Below, piece by piece: positions 20,983 to 29,446 of a stretch of DNA of 64,000 bases. Each line of letters starts with the position of its first letter. The first letter of the stretch is position 1. Below the pieces are notes generated by a model. That model made no database searches, had not been told where the DNA came from, and saw only the letters and a list, made by a program, of their open reading frames with translations. This stretch comes from Roseiarcus sp963835885. Its GTDB lineage: Bacteria; Pseudomonadota; Alphaproteobacteria; Rhizobiales; Beijerinckiaceae. The position numbers and the translations under genes were made by a program. The DNA lies in contig CAWIHF010000023.1 in the NCBI GenBank assembly GCA_963835885.1, forward strand, positions 1 to 64,000, given 5' to 3'.

Positions 20983-21080
20983 GGTTTCTCTCCCTTTCCC
21001 GCCTTTCGCGCTGCGGAATCACGCGATTCCATAGCTCGCCTTGTCGTGCGAAGACGAGCGGCGTGAATGCCGCGCACATG

Positions 21081-21722
21081 TCAGTTCGAAAGCCCCACCT
21101 GCCGGCGTGCGAGCGCCACCGCGTCGGTCGCCGACGCGCCGTAGCCGTCGGCGCCGATCTCCGTCGCATATCTGTCGCTCAACGGCGCGCCGCCGACCAG
21201 GATCTTGACCCCCCGACGGAGCCCCGCGTCCTCGAGGGCCTGGATCGTCGACTTCATCGCGGTCATGGTCACGGTCAAAAGCGCGGACAGGCAAACGATC
21301 TGAGGGTTATGCTCGCGGACCGCCTCGACGAACGTCTCCGGCGCCACGTCCGAGCCGAGGTCGATCACCTTGAAGCCCGCGCCCTCCAGCATCGAGACGA
21401 CGAGATTCTTGCCGATGTCGTGCAGGTCGCCCTTGACCGCGCCGGCGACCACAATTCCGGCCGGCTTTGCGCCTGCGGCCGCCAGAAGAGGCCGCAAAGG
21501 CTCCATCGCCGCCTTCATCGCCCGGCCGGCCAGCATCAGTTCGGGGACGAAGAACTCCTCTTCCTGGAAAAGCTTGCCGACTTCATCCATTGCGGGGATC
21601 ATCGTTTCGGAGATGAGCGCCACTGGCTCGGCGCCGGCCTTCAGCTCGTCCTCGACGATCGAATGCGCCAGCTCCGCCTTGCCGTCGACGATTGCGTCGA
21701 ACAGCCTCTGCAACACCGCCAT
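21081..21722 (-). CDS. Corrinoid (B12-binding) methyl-carrier protein, MtaC/MtbC-like
   Basis: A 213-residue cobalamin carrier. The N-terminal helical cap (residues 1-85, MAVLQRLFDAIVDGKAELAH ... FFVPELMLAGRAMKAAMEPL) precedes the Rossmann-like B12 domain with the GDLHDIGKNLV motif, whose His is the lower cobalt ligand, and later CLSALLTVTMTAMKSTI and ILVGGAPL. Length and order match methanogen and acetogen methyltransferase corrinoid subunits. It lies about 100 bases upstream of the UroD/MtaA-like gene in the same direction. No reductive activator (RamA/MtvD type) is in the window. It is complete and in frame. Confidence 0.93.
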   Translation of the reverse strand: MAVLQRLFDAIVDGKAELAHSIVEDELKAGAEPVALISETMIPAMDEVGKLFQEEEFFVPELMLAGRAMKAAMEPLRPLLAAAGAKPAGIVVAGAVKGDLHDIGKNLVVSMLEGAGFKVIDLGSDVAPETFVEAVREHNPQIVCLSALLTVTMTAMKSTIQALEDAGLRRGVKILVGGAPLSDRYATEIGADGYGASATDAVALARRQVGLSN

Positions 21723-21835
21723 CGTCCTCCCCCTTTGCCGCTGCGATATCTCGGTCTCTGATTTCTACCGCTTGGGCGGACGGCGGGACTTGATCTCCGT
21801 CAATCGGGTGGGGCCGAGGCGGGACCGTGGCTGGG

Positions 21836-23356
21836 TCAAAGCGTCGCCCAGGTCGGACTCAACGCGTCGCGCAGCGTATTGAAGGCGCCGCGGCGTCGCG
21901 CCAGGATTTTGGTGAGGCCGGGCTCGGGATCGATGCGTCGCGTGACCCGCGTCATCGCGGCGACGGCGGCGTCGAGATCGGGATAGAGACCGACGCCGAC
22001 GGCCGCGACGATCGCGGCGCCCAGCGCGCCGAGTTCGCTGACCGACGAGAGTTCGAGCGGCAGATCGATTGCGGAGGCGAAGATCTCGAGCCACGGACGG
22101 CTGCGGGCCGCCCCGCCGGCGAAGCGTGCAGCGCGCGGCTGTTCGCGGCCGATCAGCAGATGATCGATATGGCCGCGGTGTTCGAAGGCGACGCCCTCGT
22201 AAACGGCGCGGACCATTTCCGGCAACCCGTGCCAGGAGGCGAGGCCGATGAAGCAGGCGCGCGCTTCGGGCTGCTCGAGCCGGCCGTTCAGGTACGGAAG
22301 AAAATAGGGAGCCTCGCCGTCCGCCCGGGCCCGCCTGACCTCCTCGTTGCAGAAATCGAACAGCGCCTCCCGGCCTCGCCGGCTCATGTCGGCGCGGCCG
22401 ATGATCGAGTCGACGAACCATTCGAAAGCGCTGGCCGACGTCGGGCCGGCGTCGGTCAGGACGAACTCGCCCGGCCTCGGCCCGGATATGACCGCTGCGA
22501 CCGATCCGTCGGTCGACGGCGTTCGGGTGGCCACCTGATTGAGGCCCCATGTGCCGGCGATCACGCTGATCAGGCTTTCGTCGGTCGCTCCGAGACCAAG
22601 GGCCATCGCCGGGCCGTCCGCGTAGCCGGCCGACACCGGCGTTCCGGCAACGAGCCCGGTCTCCGCCGCCGCGCTCCGGGTGACGGCGCCGGCGACGCTC
22701 AGCGGCTCGACGCCGTCGCCGAACAGCCGCGCGTAGCCGCCGAGGCCGAAGCAATCGAGCGCGGCCGGCGTCCAGCGACGCAGGCGCTGGTCGGTCAGGC
22801 TGGCCGAAGACATATCGCTGATTTCGAGGCCGACCTCGCCGGTCAGACGAAAGCGTAGATAGTCCTTGCAAAAGAGCGCCCGGTCGGCGCGCTCAAGCGA
22901 CTCCGGCTCGTGCGTCTCGAGCCAGGCGATCAGCGGAAGCGGCTTGCCGGCAAATTGCGCATTGTAGGTCAACTGGACGGAGCGGGCCTCGGCTCCCTCG
23001 GCGCGCCAGCGCGCGACGACGCCTTGCGCCCGTTGATCCGGCGAGAGGATGGCGTTGCGGACCGGCCGTCCGTCGCGGTCGATAAGAAAAAGGCCGTTGC
23101 CATAGCCGGTCAGGCCGACGGCGGCGATCGAGGACGGCTCGACGCCCGATACGGCCAGGACCTTGCGAGCGACATCGCAAACGGCGGCCCACATCGCCTC
23201 GGGATCGCGCTCGAGAAAGCCGGGCGCAGGATGAAGGGGCGGCATCCCCACCGCGGCGACCGCGCGTTCGACGCCGGACGCGTCGTAGAGCGCCGCCTTG
23301 ACCGCGGTGCCCCCGGCGTCAAAGGCGATGATATGCCGCTCCGCCATGCGCGCCAC
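21836..23356 (-). CDS. FGGY-family carbohydrate kinase
   Basis: A 506-residue sugar kinase of the xylulokinase/L-xylulokinase/erythritol-kinase family. The N-terminal lobe begins AERHIIAFDAGGTAVKAALY (phosphate-binding loop). SAGYADGPAMALGLGA and SVIAGTWGLNQVA lie in the second lobe, with FAGGAARSRPWLEIFASAID near the ATP adenosine site. GTG at 23356 gives MARMAERH; an ATG three codons on (23347) is equally possible. The start directly abuts the stop of the E1 beta gene, so it belongs to the same minus-strand operon. It would phosphorylate a ketose or polyol before cleavage by the class II aldolase encoded upstream. Substrate not predictable. Confidence 0.93.
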   Translation of the reverse strand: MARMAERHIIAFDAGGTAVKAALYDASGVERAVAAVGMPPLHPAPGFLERDPEAMWAAVCDVARKVLAVSGVEPSSIAAVGLTGYGNGLFLIDRDGRPVRNAILSPDQRAQGVVARWRAEGAEARSVQLTYNAQFAGKPLPLIAWLETHEPESLERADRALFCKDYLRFRLTGEVGLEISDMSSASLTDQRLRRWTPAALDCFGLGGYARLFGDGVEPLSVAGAVTRSAAAETGLVAGTPVSAGYADGPAMALGLGATDESLISVIAGTWGLNQVATRTPSTDGSVAAVISGPRPGEFVLTDAGPTSASAFEWFVDSIIGRADMSRRGREALFDFCNEEVRRARADGEAPYFLPYLNGRLEQPEARACFIGLASWHGLPEMVRAVYEGVAFEHRGHIDHLLIGREQPRAARFAGGAARSRPWLEIFASAIDLPLELSSVSELGALGAAIVAAVGVGLYPDLDAAVAAMTRVTRRIDPEPGLTKILARRRGAFNTLRDALSPTWATL

Positions 23357-24373
23357 TCAGGATTTGGCGTTTCGGCAGAGGCCGCGGGCGGCCGCGACGA
23401 TCCGCGCGACGTCGGGCCGATAGGCGTTCTCCAGCGGCGGCGAAAAGGGGACCGGAACGTCCGCCGACGCGAGCCGCGCCACGCGCAAGCCGGGCAGGCG
23501 CTCGCACAAGCCCGCCGCGATTTCCGCGCCGACGCCGCCCGTCTTGGCGCCTTCCTCGACGATCAGCGCACAGCCTGTTTTGCGGGCCGAGGCTTCCAAT
23601 GTCGCCCAGTCGAGCGGCGCCAGGGCGCGCACGTCGATCACCTCGGCGTCGATCCCTTCGGCCGCGAGCCGATCGGCCGCCTGCTTCGAAAAATGCGCCA
23701 TCAGGAGCCAGCCGAAAATGCTGACGTCCGAGCCGGACCGCAGCACCGAGGCCTTGTCGAGCGGTACGAGGTAATCTTCATCGGGGATGTCGCTGGTCGC
23801 GTCGACCGCGCCCGGCTCGGCGCGCGCGCCTTTCGAGCCATAGAGCAGCTTGTGCTCGAACATCATCACCGGGTTGTCGTCGCGAACCGCGGCCTTGAGC
23901 AGCCCCTTGGCGTCGTAGGCGTTCGACGGGGCGACGACTTTGAGACCGGGAACGCCGATGAAATAGCGCTCCATATTCTGCGCGTGCTGTGCGCTGCGGC
24001 CGGTCGCGCCGACCGGCGCCCGCATCACCATCGGCGTCCGGATCTGGCCGCCCGACATGTAGCGCAGCTTGGCGGCGTTGTTGATGATCTGGTCGCTGGC
24101 CAGGAACAGAAAGTCGCCGTACTGCACGTCGACGATCGGCCGCATCCCCATGATCGCCGCGCCGGTCGCCACCCCGAAGAAGCCGAGTTCGGCGATCGGC
24201 GTGTCGATCACCCGGTCCGGGAATCTTTTCTCCAGGCCGAGGGTCACGGTGAACGCGCCGCCCCATCCGCCTGGCACGCCGATGTCTTCCCCGATGCAGA
24301 AGACGCGCGGGTCCCTCTCCATCTCCTCGGCGATCGCGTCGCGCAGGGCCTCTGCAATTCCCTGCCGCTTCAT
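23357..24373 (-). CDS. 2-oxo acid/acetoin dehydrogenase-type E1 beta subunit
   Basis: A 338-residue ThDP-dependent E1 beta subunit (transketolase pyrimidine-binding and C-terminal domains). MKRQGIAEALRDAIAEEMER opens it, followed by IGEDIGVPGGWGGAFTVT, FFGVATGAAIMGMRPIVDVQ and MVMRAPVGATGRSAQHAQNM, all standard for PdhB/AcoB. The ATG overlaps the E1 alpha stop (ATGA). It pairs with that subunit to decarboxylate a 2-oxo acid or cleave an acyloin and pass the acyl group to a lipoyl carrier. Length is normal. Confidence 0.95.
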   Translation of the reverse strand: MKRQGIAEALRDAIAEEMERDPRVFCIGEDIGVPGGWGGAFTVTLGLEKRFPDRVIDTPIAELGFFGVATGAAIMGMRPIVDVQYGDFLFLASDQIINNAAKLRYMSGGQIRTPMVMRAPVGATGRSAQHAQNMERYFIGVPGLKVVAPSNAYDAKGLLKAAVRDDNPVMMFEHKLLYGSKGARAEPGAVDATSDIPDEDYLVPLDKASVLRSGSDVSIFGWLLMAHFSKQAADRLAAEGIDAEVIDVRALAPLDWATLEASARKTGCALIVEEGAKTGGVGAEIAAGLCERLPGLRVARLASADVPVPFSPPLENAYRPDVARIVAAARGLCRNAKS

Positions 24374-25347
24374 GGCGTCGCCTCGGCGGCAAAGACGTCG
24401 GTTTCGAGATCGTCGATGGAAGGCTGGGGTGCGGAGCGCGCCGCTTCGACCGCCTCGGCGAACCGCTGCGTCGCCCTCGACCGCATGCGCTCGACGGCGG
24501 CCTCGTCCGCTGCGCCTTCTGCCTGCAGCCGGGCGGCGAACGTCTCGATCGGATCGCGCGCGGCCCACTCTTTCCGCTCCGCCTGCGGCTGGTAGGCGCG
24601 CGGGTCGCGCCGGGAATGGCCGGTCTGGCGATAGGTGAGGAGTTCGAGCAGAACCGGGCCGTCGCCTGCGCGGCATCGCGCCGCGGCGCGTCCAGCGGCC
24701 GCATGGACCGCTTCGACGTCGTTGCCGTCCACGGTCTTGCCGGTAAAGCCGTATGCGGCGGCGCGATCGGCGACGCGCGGGTTGTTCATCACCAGGTCGA
24801 TGCGGGTCGAGGCGCCATAGAGATTGTTTTCGCAAACAAAGATCACCGGCAGCCGCCAGATCGCCGCCATGTTCACGCTCTCGTGGAACGCGCCCTCGGC
24901 GACCGCGCCGTCGCCGAAAAAGCAGGCGACGACCTGATCGGACTTCTGCATCTTGAACGCCAGCGCCATTCCCGTCGCGAGCGGAATGCCTCCGCCGACG
25001 ATCGCGATGCCCGGGACCATGCCCTTGCTCATGTTGCCGACATGCATCGATCCGCCCTTGCCCTTGCAGCAGCCGGTCGAGGCGCCGAACAGCTCGTCCA
25101 GCAGCTCCTCCTCGCTGAGCCCCTTGGCGATGGCGTGGCCATGGCCGCGGAAGGTCGAGGTGATGAAGTCGTCCGGGCGCAAAGCGGCGCAGACGCCGAC
25201 CGCAGTCGCCTCCTGCCCCTGACATTGGTGGATGGTGCCGGGCATCGAGCCTTCGAGGAACAGGAAGCGCACCCCCTCCTCGAACTCGCGAATGCGGATC
25301 ATCCGATCCAGGAGCTCGAGCCTGCGCTCGGTGGGGAGGGGGGTCAT
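24370..25347 (-). CDS. 2-oxo acid/acetoin dehydrogenase-type E1 alpha subunit
   Basis: A 325-residue ThDP-binding subunit. From ATG 25347 it reads MTPLPTERRLELLDRMIRIR, then RGHGHAIAKGLSEEELLDEL and the thiamine-diphosphate motif from FFGDGAVAEGAFHESVNMAA to CENNLYG. Sequence type is closest to PdhA/AcoA with the GKGGSMH signature. The open frame extends upstream to 25608, but that part encodes the dispersed repeat and is not protein-like. It is followed by E1 beta with a 4-base overlap. A dispersed repeat separates it from the lipoyl protein, which may affect expression of the downstream half of the operon. Confidence 0.94.
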   Translation of the reverse strand: MTPLPTERRLELLDRMIRIREFEEGVRFLFLEGSMPGTIHQCQGQEATAVGVCAALRPDDFITSTFRGHGHAIAKGLSEEELLDELFGASTGCCKGKGGSMHVGNMSKGMVPGIAIVGGGIPLATGMALAFKMQKSDQVVACFFGDGAVAEGAFHESVNMAAIWRLPVIFVCENNLYGASTRIDLVMNNPRVADRAAAYGFTGKTVDGNDVEAVHAAAGRAAARCRAGDGPVLLELLTYRQTGHSRRDPRAYQPQAERKEWAARDPIETFAARLQAEGAADEAAVERMRSRATQRFAEAVEAARSAPQPSIDDLETDVFAAEATP

Positions 25348-25365
25348 GCGATGACCTTGGGCGGA

Positions 25366-25560
25366 AGGATTCCCCTTGTCCGCGGAGCGGGGAAGGTGTC
25401 GCCGAAGGCGACGCATGGGGCGTGGAAAGCAGGAATGAAGCGGCGTTGTTTCCCGCGGGCGCCCGTGCAATCCGATTTCATCCTGAGGCGGCGGTCCATA
25501 CCCCATCCGGCCCTTCGGGCCACCTTCCCCAGCAGAGCTGGGAAAGGGAAGCGTCCGACC
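25366..25560. repeat. Dispersed palindromic repeat, family A
   Basis: Contains GGGGAAGGTGTCGCCGAAGG on the left and CCATACCCCATCCGGCCCTT with CCACCTTCCCCAGCAGAGCT on the right, modules shared with 2858-3052 and 57205-57350. It is inserted between the lipoyl-protein gene and the E1 alpha gene inside an operon. Confidence 0.75.
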
Positions 25561-25582
25561 GCTTGCGCCAAGAACGCCCATC

Positions 25583-25828
25583 TCATGGCTCGACCTCGAT
25601 TCTTGCAATCACCTCGCCGACCGCGACCTTCACGTCCGGTCGCGCGACGATCTCCACCAAGACCCCTGTCGCCAGCGACTCGACCTCGGTGGTCGCCTTG
25701 TCGGTTTCGACCTCGAGCAGCGGCTCTCCGCGCTTGACCCGCGCTCCCTCCGGCGCCAGCCATCGCCTGACCAGAATGTCGGAGCCCTCGGTGGCCGAGA
25801 GGTCGGGCATTTTGACGTCAATCCGCAA
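25583..25828 (-). CDS. Stand-alone lipoyl (biotinyl/lipoyl) carrier domain protein
   Basis: An 81-residue protein consisting of just one lipoyl domain. It starts LRIDVKMPDLSATEGSDILV (TTG codon at 25828) and carries the attachment site EVETDKATTEVES, whose Lys is modified. It ends GEVIARIEVEP with no linker or peripheral-subunit-binding or acyltransferase domain, whereas E2 proteins are normally 400 residues or more. The TTG overlaps the last 11 bases of the pfkB-type gene, which supports coupled translation. An ATG alternative would cut into the domain. It probably serves the neighbouring E1 pair; E2 and E3 would have to come from elsewhere in the genome. Confidence 0.85.
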   Translation of the reverse strand: MRIDVKMPDLSATEGSDILVRRWLAPEGARVKRGEPLLEVETDKATTEVESLATGVLVEIVARPDVKVAVGEVIARIEVEP

Positions 25829-26780
25829 TCCATTCCTCCATCGGAAGCTTGTGCGCCGCGACGAACGCTTCGGCCTCTTCGGCGCGAAACACGCCATCGG
25901 TCGTGCCGACCGTTCGGACCGCCGACGCGCCGAGCGCCGAAGCGTAGACGAGCGTCTTCGGCATCTCCCATCCGCGGATGATCCCGGTGATGACGCCTGC
26001 GGCGAAAGCGTCGCCGCATCCGGAGGGATCAACGATCGGCATCGCGTAAGCGCCGCATCGCCAGCGCTGGCGGCCGCGCGCAGCCACCGCGCCGTTGGCG
26101 CCGCAGGTGACGATCGGAATCCGCGCGCCGGCCGCCTGCAACGCCGCCGCCTGTTCGACCGGGTCGTCCGTTCGCGTGAACAGACGAGCCTCGTCGTCGT
26201 TCGGCAGAAAATAGTCGATCATCGGCAGAAGCCTCGCGAGGTCCGCGTGCTGGTCGAACGGCTCCGGCGCGACGACGGTGACCACGCTGACGATGCCGGA
26301 GCGGCGGCAGAACCCGAGGACCTCGATCAGTTCATCGGTCTCGATGCCGGGCAGGACGAACAGGCCGCCGAGATAGAACACGCTCAAGCCGGCGAGCCAC
26401 TCGCGTCGGATGTGCCTGACGGTGAATTCCGCATTCGCGCCGAAGGAATGGATGTATCGCCGGTCGTCGCCGCTGACCAGCAGGATCACCGTCTTGCTGG
26501 TCGCGAGGCGGTCGGACTCGACGACGCCTTGGCAGTCGACGCCGTGGGCGCTCAGCGCGGCGAGCGGCACTTGCGCGGCTGCGTCGCGTCCGACGCAGCC
26601 CGCGACCGCGGCGGCGACGTTCTGGCGTGACAGGTCGATCGCCACATTCGCCGCGCATCCGCCCGCCTTGGCGGGAATGTCGTCAACGGTGATTAGCTGT
26701 CCCGGCCGCGGCAGCGCCGCGACCGGCCCGCACAGCGTGTCCGCCACTAGAATGCCCGCGCAGCCCACTTGAGCCATCAT
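25818..26780 (-). CDS. PfkB-family carbohydrate kinase
   Basis: A 320-residue ribokinase-type kinase. The N-terminal region carries AKAGGCAANVAIDLSRQNV, the substrate-side motif. The C-terminal signature is VDPSGCGDAFAAGVITGII, with the catalytic Asp in GCGDAF; the usual DTTGAGD is altered to DPSGCGD, which keeps the key Asp. Two ATGs in a row (26780, 26777) are possible starts, and the first overlaps the aldolase stop. In the operon it lies between the aldolase and the lipoyl protein. A second kinase next to the FGGY kinase suggests a bisphosphate intermediate for the aldolase, as in tagatose or inositol catabolism. Confidence 0.93.
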   Translation of the reverse strand: MMAQVGCAGILVADTLCGPVAALPRPGQLITVDDIPAKAGGCAANVAIDLSRQNVAAAVAGCVGRDAAAQVPLAALSAHGVDCQGVVESDRLATSKTVILLVSGDDRRYIHSFGANAEFTVRHIRREWLAGLSVFYLGGLFVLPGIETDELIEVLGFCRRSGIVSVVTVVAPEPFDQHADLARLLPMIDYFLPNDDEARLFTRTDDPVEQAAALQAAGARIPIVTCGANGAVAARGRQRWRCGAYAMPIVDPSGCGDAFAAGVITGIIRGWEMPKTLVYASALGASAVRTVGTTDGVFRAEEAEAFVAAHKLPMEEWIAD

Positions 26781-27666
26781 GCCCTCCCGGCTGAGCCAAG
26801 CGCCGGCAGGCGTTCGAGCACGGCCTCGCGCACCGCGCAGCGCCCCGCGATCATGACGTCTTCCGGGCCGCCCATGCCGAGCAGGGCGTGCGGATTCGGC
26901 TCGTCGCTCGCCAGCGCGCGCCGCACCGCCGCCAGATAGCGCTGCTTCAGCGCCGTCCCGTAATTCACCTTGGCCACGCCGATCGCGATGGCCTTGCGCA
27001 GCGAGTCGTCCGCGATGCCGGTGCCGCCGTGCAGCACGAGCGGGACGTCGACCGCGTTCCGGATCGCCTTCAGATGGTCGAGGTCGAGCGCCGTCCGGCC
27101 GGAGAGGGAGACATGAATGTTGCCGACGCTGACGGCGAGCAGGTCGACTCCGGTCGCGCCGACCAAGGCCCGTGCGCGCTCGGGATCGGTCTTGTCTCCT
27201 TTCCCGTGCGCGAATGCGGCGACGCCGGCCGGAAGTTCGCCGAGCTCGGCCTCGACCGCGACGTCACGCGTCCGCGCGTAGCCGACGAGATCGCAAACCC
27301 GTCGGACATAGTCGTCGTAAGGAGCAGACGAGTTCCGCCGGCATCACGAGATTGAATCCGGCGGCGATCGCGGCTCGAGTTCCAGTCGTCTTGCGCGCAT
27401 TCGTTGAAGATGAAGCCGCAGGGAACCGTCGCGTCGCTCGCCGCGGCTCTGCCGAGGGCGCCGTACCACGACAGGCGCTCCCCCGCCGTGCGCTCGGGAC
27501 GGCTCAGGAACTCGCCGTTGAACCCGATGATCACGGGTGCCCGCGCCTGCTCGACGGCTTCGATCACACCGTAGAGCGACTCGAGGTTCCAGCTCTCAAA
27601 ATAGCCGACAGCGTAGCCGCCGTCGCGCGCCCTTCGCATCATGGCTGGAACGGATTCGAGCGGCAC
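26777..27666 (-). CDS. Class II fructose-bisphosphate aldolase family protein, two +1 frameshifts
   Basis: About 295 residues of the GatY/KbaY/FbaA/IolJ family. The frame begins MPLESVPAMMRRARDGGYAV with GYFESWNLESLYGVIEAVEQ. Near 27377-27382 it shifts by one base to a frame reading RAAIAAGFNLVMPAE, and near 27316-27328 by another to YDDYVRRVCDLVGYARTRDV. The last part carries AVEAELGELP, LLAVSVGNIHV and PLVLHGGTGIADDSLRKAI, with the zinc His in HGGTG. Each shift is repaired by deleting one base. It is the first gene of a minus-strand operon running to the FGGY kinase and beyond. It should cleave a phosphorylated sugar to DHAP and an aldehyde. Confidence 0.83.
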
Positions 27667-27714
27667 GGAAAGGGGCGCCTCTTAGAGCACGCTGCGATGG
27701 AGTTCGAACCGTCG

Positions 27715-27826
27715 TCATCGCCAGGAGCGACCCCCGCGCCTGACCCGGGGGGACGAAGCGATCCGGAACGGCCGTGGGGCGCCCCAGGTTCTCCGGGATT
27801 GCTTTGCTACGCTCGCAACGACGGAT
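27715..27826. repeat. REP-like palindromic repeat, family B
   Basis: TCGTCATCGCCAGGAGCGA at the left and GGGATTGCTTTGCTACGCTC followed by GCAACGACGG at the right, with a diverged centre. The copy lies in the 197-base gap between the aldolase gene and the transporter ATPase gene. Confidence 0.7.
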
Positions 27827-27863
27827 CTGACTCGAGTTCATTTTGCCCAGCCCTTGCCTGCGC

Positions 27864-28973
27864 CTACTCGCTGATGCCGAGCAAGGATTGCTCGTTCTTG
27901 CGATCGAACAGATAGACCCGATCGGGCGCGAAGACGGCGTGAACGCTCTGGCCTTCCTTGAGCCGAACCTTGCCTGCCAGCAGAACATTGAGGCGGCGGC
28001 CGGACGCCATCTTCGCCCGCACCAGCGTGGTGTGGCCGAGAGGCTCGACCGTATCGACCGTGCCCGCGATGCTCAGCGCGGCCGAGCCGGCCGGGTTGTC
28101 AGAGAAGACGATGTGCTCCGGCCGTACGCCGACGGTGACCTCCGGCGCCGTAGCCCGTGCGACCGCCTGCCGCGCGCCCCCGTTCATCGCGAGTATCGCC
28201 TGCTCTGCCGGCAGAACGATGCGGTCGCCTTCCACACGCCCCTCGAGAAAGTTCATCGGCGGGCTGCCGATGAAGCCCGCGACATAAGTGTTGTTCGGCT
28301 GCTCGTAGAGCTCGGTCGGGCTGCCGACCTGCTGGATCCGGCCGTCGCGCATCACGACGATGCGGTCGCCCATGCTCAGCGCCTCGACCTGGTCGTGCGT
28401 CACGTAGAAGGTCGTAACCGCGAGCCGCTCCTGCAGCTTGATGATTTCGGCGCGCATCTCCATGCGCAGAGCCGCGTCGAGGTTGGAGAGCGGCTCGTCC
28501 ATCAGGAAAACGCGCGGCTCACGGACAATCGCCCGGCCCAGCGCCACGCGTTGCCGCTGGCCGCCGGACAATTCCTTCGGACGTCGCTGCAGCACGCTCT
28601 CGATGCCGAGCAGCTGCGCGGTCCTGCGCACGCGGTCCTCGATCTCGGGCTTGGGAACCTTTCTGAGGCGCATGCCGAACGCCATATTCGAGAACACGTT
28701 GAGATGGGGAAAGAGCGCGTAGTTCTGGAACACCATCGCCACGTCGCGATCGTGCGGCAATTCGTCGGACACGTCCTTGCCATCGAACTGGACCTGCCCG
28801 TCGGAGGCGACCTCGAGGCCGGCGATGATGCGCATAGTCGTCGTCTTGCCGCAGCCGGAAGGGCCGACGAACACGATGAACTCGCCATCAGCCGCGCTGA
28901 GCGAGAAATCCTCGACGGCGACGACATCGCCGAAGCGCTTCCACACGTGCCGGAGTTCAACGCTTGCCATCAA
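27864..28973 (-). CDS. Carbohydrate ABC transporter ATPase, UgpC/MsmK type
   Basis: A 369-residue CUT1-class ATPase. It has Walker A FVGPSGCGKTTTMRIIAGLE, signature KELSGGQRQRVALGRAIVRE, Walker B VFLMDEPLSNLD and H-loop FYVTHDQVEALSM. A C-terminal regulatory (TOBE/MalK-like) region from about residue 240 has VTVGVRPEHIVF. It is divergent from the binding protein and permease genes starting at 29447, with which it should form one importer. The 470-base gap between them contains a REP-like repeat and probably both promoters. Complete and in frame. Confidence 0.94.
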   Translation of the reverse strand: MMASVELRHVWKRFGDVVAVEDFSLSAADGEFIVFVGPSGCGKTTTMRIIAGLEVASDGQVQFDGKDVSDELPHDRDVAMVFQNYALFPHLNVFSNMAFGMRLRKVPKPEIEDRVRRTAQLLGIESVLQRRPKELSGGQRQRVALGRAIVREPRVFLMDEPLSNLDAALRMEMRAEIIKLQERLAVTTFYVTHDQVEALSMGDRIVVMRDGRIQQVGSPTELYEQPNNTYVAGFIGSPPMNFLEGRVEGDRIVLPAEQAILAMNGGARQAVARATAPEVTVGVRPEHIVFSDNPAGSAALSIAGTVDTVEPLGHTTLVRAKMASGRRLNVLLAGKVRLKEGQSVHAVFAPDRVYLFDRKNEQSLLGISE

Positions 28974-29008
28974 GACTCTCCTCGGAAGACGCTCGGGTAG
29001 GCTCCCGT

Positions 29009-29102
29009 CATCGCGAGCCGAAGGCGAAGCAATCCGGTGGGCTTAGCGGCAATACCGGCCCTCTGGATCGCTTCCTCGCTTCGCTCCTCGCGCTGACGGC
29101 CA
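29009..29102. repeat. REP-like palindromic repeat, family B, in the divergent promoter region
   Basis: TCATCGCGAGCCGAAGGCGA and GCTTCGCTCCTCGCGCTGACGG form the inverted ends. The remaining 29103-29446 carries no gene. It should hold the promoter of the binding-protein gene, but I cannot pick -35/-10 boxes with confidence. Confidence 0.75.
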
Positions 29103-29446
29103 CGGTTCAACACAGTGGCGCCACGCTCGGGCCTTTCATGTCGTACTAAACCCTTTCCCGATTGATGCACGGGATGCGTCGCGCTGTCCACGCGGCAAAC
29201 AGCGTCGCGTCCGCATCGAAGTCAACCGTTGACCCGCTGTAGATGCAAGTATAGGCTGACATGCCAGCTGGTTCTGCCGAAAGGGGGATCTGAGCCTCCA
29301 ATTCTCTCAATTACGTTTCAGCGTTCGACGAGCCGACGGAAGGTCGGCCGCTGGATGGTCGGCGGTTCACCAGAAAAGTCGCAGTTTAACGAATTGCGTT
29401 CGGCGGAACGTGTCGACGCCGCCGTCGCATGCAGAGGAGGAAGGAA

